Below are positions 4,570 through 6,943 of a DNA stretch of 6,943 nucleotides, in pieces. The translations under genes were made by a program, and so were the position numbers. Under the pieces are notes generated by a model. The model was not told where the DNA came from. It made no database searches and saw nothing but the letters and a program-made list of their open reading frames with translations. How positions within the stretch are numbered: the stretch's first letter is position 1; each line of letters opens with the position of its first letter. This DNA comes from RGUW01 sp040399325 (GTDB lineage Bacteria > Cyanobacteriota > Cyanobacteriia > PCC-6307 > Cyanobiaceae), in contig JBBASJ010000077.1 of NCBI GenBank assembly GCA_040399325.1, forward strand, positions 1 to 6,943, read 5' to 3'.

Positions 4570-6639
4570 ATGGCAGCTTTCCTGGCCTCGAGCCCGCTGG
4601 CCACCTTTGCACTGCTGCTGGCGATCAGCGTGCTGGTCCCACCGTTGATCCGCCGCCTGGGACTGCCCGATCTGGTGGGGCTGCTGCTGGCGGGGGTGTT
4701 GCTGGGGCCCCACGCCCTGGGCTGGCTCTCAGAAGAGAGCTCCACGGTGCGGCTGCTGGCCGATGTGGGGGTGATCTATCTGCTGTTCATCGCCGGCCTG
4801 GAGATCGATCTGGCCCAGTTCCAGCGCATCCGCCAGCGGTCCCTGCGCTTTGGTGTGCTCACCTTCGCGCTGCCCATGGCCGGTGGCATGGCCCTGGGCC
4901 TCGGTTTTGGCTACAGCGCCCTGAGTGCCGTGCTGATCGGCTCAATCCTGGCCTCCCACACGCCCCTGGGCTACCCGATCGTGCGCAGCTACGGCGCCAT
5001 GCGCGACGAGTCGGTGACGGTGGCCATCGGCGGCACGATCTTCACCGACATTGCGGCCCTGCTGGTGCTGGCCCTGTGCATGGGTGTGGGCCGCGGCGAT
5101 CTCACGGCGCTCAGCGTGGCGGCCCTGCTGCTCAAGGTGGCGGTCTATGGCGTCCTTGTGGTGCTGCTCATCACCCGCTTCGGGCGGATGCTGGTGCAGC
5201 GCAGCGTCAACAGCGAGAGCCAGCTGTTCGTGGCGGTGCTGCTGGCCCTGTTTGTGGCGGCCCTGGGGGCTGGCGTGGCCGGGGTCGAAAAGATCGTCGG
5301 CGCCTTTCTGGCTGGCCTGGCCGTGAACGCGGTGCTTCCCGATGGCCGCGTCAAGGAGCAGGTGGTGTTTGTCGGGGCGACATTGTTCATCCCGGTCTTC
5401 TTCATCGACCTGGGGTTGCTGCTTGATGTGCCGGTGTTTGCCGCCACCATGGTGGGTTCGGCCTTTGCGGTGGCGTTGATCGCCACCTTGATCGCCACCA
5501 AGGGCCTGGCCTCCTGGTGGTCCGGCAAGCTCTACCGCTACACCGGCCCCCAGGTGCTGACCCTGTGGTCGCTGTCGCTGCCCCAGGTGGCGGCGACGCT
5601 GGCGGCCACGTTTGTGGGCTTTCGGGGCGGCCTGCTCGATGAACGCATGCTCAACAGCGTGCTGGCAATGATGGTGGTGACCGCCAGCCTGGGCCCCTGG
5701 CTCACCGGTGTGGCGATGCCGCGCCTTGCCGCCGCCGCCGCCGCTGGCTACACGGCCGATCAGGGCGGGCAGCTGGCCCTGGTGCGGCGTGCCCTGCGGG
5801 TGCTCGTGCCGATCGCCAACCCCGACCATCAGCGTGATCTGATGGCCCTGGCCAGCCTGGTGAGCGGCGGCTCCGCGGGCAATCAGGGCCGCCTGCTGCC
5901 GTTGGTGGTCGTCTCGCCGCGCCAGGTGCACCCCACCGGCCTGGCCGATCAGGAGCTGCTGGCGGCAATCAGTGCCGGCCGCTCCAGGCTGGATCAGGCG
6001 GTGGCCGAGGTGGCTCCGGGCTGCTGTCCCAGCCAGCCGCTGCTGCGGGTCGACGGCGATGTGGGCGCTGGCATCGCCCGCACAGCCCTCGAGCAGGGGG
6101 TCGATCTGGTGCTCATGGGCATGGGGCCCGGGGCGGCCCTGGGCCGCTGGCTGTTTGGTGATCTGGTGGATGCCACCTGCCGCCAGACCCATTGCCCGCT
6201 GGTGGTGGCGCGCCTGCTGCGGCCGCCGGCGACCATGCAGCGCCTGCTGGTGCCCGTCAAGGACCTGACCGCTGCGGCCCTCGAGCAGTTCCAGCTGGCC
6301 GAGCGCATCGCCTCGGCCCTGGGGGGCTCCATCACCCTGCTGCACCTGCACGAGCCGCGCCTGAGCGGCGGCGAGGTGGACCAGCTCAGGGCCCAGTTCG
6401 AGCGATGGCGCCCCCAGGCCAACGCCTCGGCCGCCGTGGTGCCGGTCACGATCGTGCTGGAGCCCAACCACGGGGTGGAGCTTGCCCTTGGCGCTGCCAG
6501 CAGCAACCACGACCTGGTGATCCTGCGCTCGCAGCGGCGCCTGGTGGCGGGCCTGCCGATCGCCGCCAGTGACCGCATCAGCCGCCTGCTGCGCCAGCTC
6601 GACTCCTCGGTGCTGGTGATCAGCGATCCGCTGCATTAA
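4570..6639 (+). CDS. CPA2-family cation:proton antiporter with two C-terminal UspA-like domains
   Basis: This 689-residue inner-membrane protein combines a Na+(K+)/H+ exchanger domain (about 1-385, roughly 12-13 membrane segments) with a cytoplasmic tail. LLFIAGLEID (71-80) is the typical CPA2 motif. GGTIFTDIAALL (154-165) is the ion-binding segment, with Asp160 in the essential acidic position and Thr159 where relatives have Asn, Asp or Gln. Lys311 sits where many CPA2 members keep a membrane-embedded Lys. The tail has two UspA-like domains: 403-548, starting RRALRVLVPIAN and ending HCPLVVARLL, and 556-689, starting MQRLLVPVKD and ending SSVLVISD. Neither keeps a full G-2x-G-9x-G(S/T) nucleotide motif: in the first the line runs MGMGPGAALGRWLFGD, with Pro for the second Gly and Asp for the final Ser/Thr. 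The tail probably regulates transport, but the ion and ligand are unknown. The start ATG has no Shine-Dalgarno and lies five bases after the ParB-like stop, which suggests translational coupling. Confidence 0.92.
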   Translation: MAAFLASSPLATFALLLAISVLVPPLIRRLGLPDLVGLLLAGVLLGPHALGWLSEESSTVRLLADVGVIYLLFIAGLEIDLAQFQRIRQRSLRFGVLTFALPMAGGMALGLGFGYSALSAVLIGSILASHTPLGYPIVRSYGAMRDESVTVAIGGTIFTDIAALLVLALCMGVGRGDLTALSVAALLLKVAVYGVLVVLLITRFGRMLVQRSVNSESQLFVAVLLALFVAALGAGVAGVEKIVGAFLAGLAVNAVLPDGRVKEQVVFVGATLFIPVFFIDLGLLLDVPVFAATMVGSAFAVALIATLIATKGLASWWSGKLYRYTGPQVLTLWSLSLPQVAATLAATFVGFRGGLLDERMLNSVLAMMVVTASLGPWLTGVAMPRLAAAAAAGYTADQGGQLALVRRALRVLVPIANPDHQRDLMALASLVSGGSAGNQGRLLPLVVVSPRQVHPTGLADQELLAAISAGRSRLDQAVAEVAPGCCPSQPLLRVDGDVGAGIARTALEQGVDLVLMGMGPGAALGRWLFGDLVDATCRQTHCPLVVARLLRPPATMQRLLVPVKDLTAAALEQFQLAERIASALGGSITLLHLHEPRLSGGEVDQLRAQFERWRPQANASAAVVPVTIVLEPNHGVELALGAASSNHDLVILRSQRRLVAGLPIAASDRISRLLRQLDSSVLVISDPLH

Positions 6640-6649
6640 TCACGCGCCC

Positions 6650-6943
6650 ATGGCTAACCCAGCGACCTACAGCGCAACCGACCTGGCTCGATGGGGCCTG
6701 CTCGAGGCCGCCCTTGGGGTCGCAGCTGCAGGGGGTGGGCCCCCTCGCAGTTGAACTGGCTCTGCTAGTTCCAATGCTGCGGTTGCTGGAGCAGGCCCTG
6801 CAGCAGCCGGCCTTGGCCCACACCCGCCAGGAGCTGGGCGCCACCCTGCTGGCCTATGTGCTGGATCGGTTGGCGGCGGCCGGGTGCGCCATCGAGCTGG
6901 CCCACCTGGCTGCGGCGGTCAACCTGAGCCCATTCCCAGTCGC
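6650..6943 (+). pseudogene. Unrecognised gene, frameshifted as read and cut by the window end
   Basis: An ATG at 6650, ten bases after the antiporter stop, opens a frame starting MANPATYSATDLARWGLLEA that ends after 34 codons at TGA 6752-6754. From the G-run at 6716-6719 onward, a different frame is open to the end of the window. It continues in the same helical, Leu/Ala-rich style (LGSQLQGVGPLAVELALLVP, then LRLLEQALQQPALAHTRQEL and later LAYVLDRLAAAGCAIELAHL). Removing one G from the run joins the two parts into a smooth protein of at least 97 residues, still open at the right edge. The simplest reading is one gene with a single-base insertion, either a real mutation or an assembly error in a GGGG run. 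The combined protein looks all-helical and soluble; I do not recognise the family. Its tight spacing puts it in the same operon as the antiporter. Confidence 0.55.

Noticed and set aside
4413..5426. Plus-strand open frame overlapping the ParB-like and antiporter genes
   Set aside because: It is a Gly/Ala/Arg/Pro-rich out-of-frame read crossing two genes that both have strong family motifs.
4942..6636. 564-codon open frame on the minus strand opposite the antiporter
   Set aside because: The translation is a His/Gln/Gly/Arg-rich string without a fold signature, typical of the antisense of a Leu/Val/Ala-rich membrane protein in GC-rich DNA.

Overview
The window reads as ordinary chromosome from a high-GC unicellular cyanobacterium, most likely of the Synechococcus/Cyanobium group. 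The case rests on a cyanobacterial-type initiator tRNA with an encoded CCA end, a DUF2811 protein (a small family I know mainly from cyanobacteria), a long-form CbiX chelatase with a Cys/His-rich tail, GC-rich codon use, and starts that mostly lack Shine-Dalgarno sequences. The lineage is an inference from gene content and composition; no marker phylogeny was possible.

Layout. Positions 1-77 hold initiator tRNA-Met(CAT), followed directly by an intrinsic terminator (90-116). A short leader with a repeated TGTCAGGC word leads into a plus-strand GMC-family flavin oxidoreductase (173-1819), whose transcript probably ends at a strong terminator (1921-1948). On the minus strand lies a small DUF2811 protein (1979-2314, or 2332 from a TTG start). 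Next is a 387-bp non-coding stretch (2333-2719) of lower GC, with a cluster of DnaA-box-like words and several hairpins. It is followed by the minus-strand CbiX sirohydrochlorin chelatase (2720-3829). A 60-72 bp divergent intergenic region carrying a GC-rich palindrome separates CbiX from a plus-strand cluster: a ParB-like PF08857 protein (3902-4564), a CPA2-type cation:proton antiporter with two C-terminal UspA-like domains (4570-6639), and an unrecognised gene (from 6650) that is frameshifted as read and runs off the window.

The three plus-strand genes at the right are separated by 5 and 10 bases and are very probably one transcription unit. CbiX is divergent from that unit and works in tetrapyrrole metabolism (cobalamin or siroheme). 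The GMC oxidoreductase and DUF2811 gene show no obvious pathway link to either side.

I found no mobile element, CRISPR array, toxin-antitoxin pair or defence system. The points most worth a second look are the TGTGGAAAA/TGGGGAA box cluster near 2520-2614, the single-base frameshift at the G-run 6716-6719, the palindrome at 3849-3875 and the unusual metal-binding tail of CbiX.
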